From positions 1 through 11,052 of the forward strand of contig JAUYHR010000080.1 of NCBI GenBank assembly GCA_030689875.1: DNA of 11,052 nt, written 5' to 3'. This DNA is from Nanobdellota archaeon (lineage in GTDB: Archaea; Nanobdellota; Nanobdellia; Pacearchaeales; GW2011-AR1). Positions 10,866 through 11,052 of this stretch are shown here, piece by piece. Position 1 is the stretch's first letter; every line of letters begins with the position of its first letter. The notes below the pieces were generated by a model, which was not told the DNA's origin, searched no databases, and saw only the letters and a list, made by a program, of their open reading frames with translations. Position numbers and translations under genes: made by a program.

Positions 10866-11052
10866 ATGATAAGACATAGAAAATATATGAAAGAGGAATT
10901 TAGAACATTAGATTTATTTGCTGGTGTCGGTGGCATTAGATTAGGTTTTGAAAATGCAGGATTTAAAACTATTTTTGCAAATGATTTCGATAAAACCTGT
11001 AAAGAAACTTATGATTTAAATTTTAGTGAGCCGAAGCTGACAATAAAAGATA
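10866..11052 (+). CDS. DNA (cytosine-5-)-methyltransferase, N-terminal fragment
   Basis: Start of a C5-cytosine methylase, cut by the right edge after 62 codons. TLDLFAGVGGIRLGFENAGF (residues 14-33) is motif I, which binds S-adenosylmethionine through FAGVGG. IFANDFDKTCKETYDLNF carries motif II (acidic ND-x-D). The catalytic PCQ motif and the target-recognition domain lie outside the window. As partner of the Bsp6I-type nuclease upstream it should protect the same sequence, consistent with C5 methylases being the known partners of that family. ATG 10866 is used here; a second in-frame ATG at 10887 (MKEEFRTLD) is equally close to the usual start of the family. The promoter upstream contains inverted repeats that may control dosage. 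Confidence 0.92.
   Translation, partial: MIRHRKYMKEEFRTLDLFAGVGGIRLGFENAGFKTIFANDFDKTCKETYDLNFSEPKLTIKD

Noticed and set aside
1..11052. Avoidance of GCNGC sites as evidence for the restriction enzyme's target
   Set aside because: At least nine GCNGC sites are visible (for example 395, 2288, 2648, 4646, 4667, 4863, 5438, 5705, 9409), about what AT-rich DNA would give, so there is no avoidance signal.

Overview
The window looks like a piece of an AT-rich archaeal chromosome. It carries the archaeal exosome (Rrp4, Rrp41, Rrp42), SBDS, a proteasome alpha subunit, RNase P protein Pop5, RNA polymerase subunit K, enolase and ribosomal protein uS2. Many genes have a TATA-like box about 24-30 nt before the ATG, which suggests leaderless transcripts. 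Tiny genes, short core proteins and strong AT bias point to a DPANN-type lineage (Woesearchaeota/Pacearchaeota-like). That placement is an inference from style, not a phylogenetic result.

Layout. Everything from 1 to 8962 is on the minus strand, so transcription runs right to left. The order is rnp2 (Pop5), psmA, an 83-aa unknown, sdo1 (SBDS), a 72-nt structured intergenic element, a 64-aa unknown, rrp4, rrp41, rrp42 and rpoK. After these come a small membrane-like protein, a DUF4258/DUF2283 pair, eno, a 149-aa zinc-site protein, a 91-aa unknown, a 320-nt gap full of short hairpins, and uS2, which is cut by the left edge. The first part is the archaeal exosome-proteasome superoperon and the second is the tail of the rpoK-eno-rps2 ribosomal cluster. 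Here they are joined directly: rrp42 and rpoK are 1 nt apart.

From 9118 to the right edge is an accessory module on the plus strand. It holds a Bsp6I-family type II restriction endonuclease, a 222-aa protein with a probable winged-helix-like C-terminal domain, a 49-aa double-CXXC zinc ribbon on the opposite strand, and the first 62 codons of a C5-cytosine DNA methyltransferase. This is a restriction-modification locus with two extra genes between nuclease and methylase. Its intergenic spaces contain clear inverted repeats.

How the genes fit together. The core block couples RNA 3'-processing and decay (exosome), tRNA 5'-processing (RNase P), ribosome maturation (SBDS), protein degradation (20S proteasome), transcription (RpoK), glycolysis (enolase) and translation (uS2), a grouping long known in archaea. 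The small unknown genes, the DUF4258/DUF2283 pair with its flanking 22-bp direct repeat, and the restriction-modification module are lineage-specific additions around it. The best candidates for something undescribed are the two extra genes of the restriction-modification locus with their repeats, the 83-aa gene locked by ATGA overlaps between psmA and sdo1, and the structured elements at 6788-6859 and 675-813.
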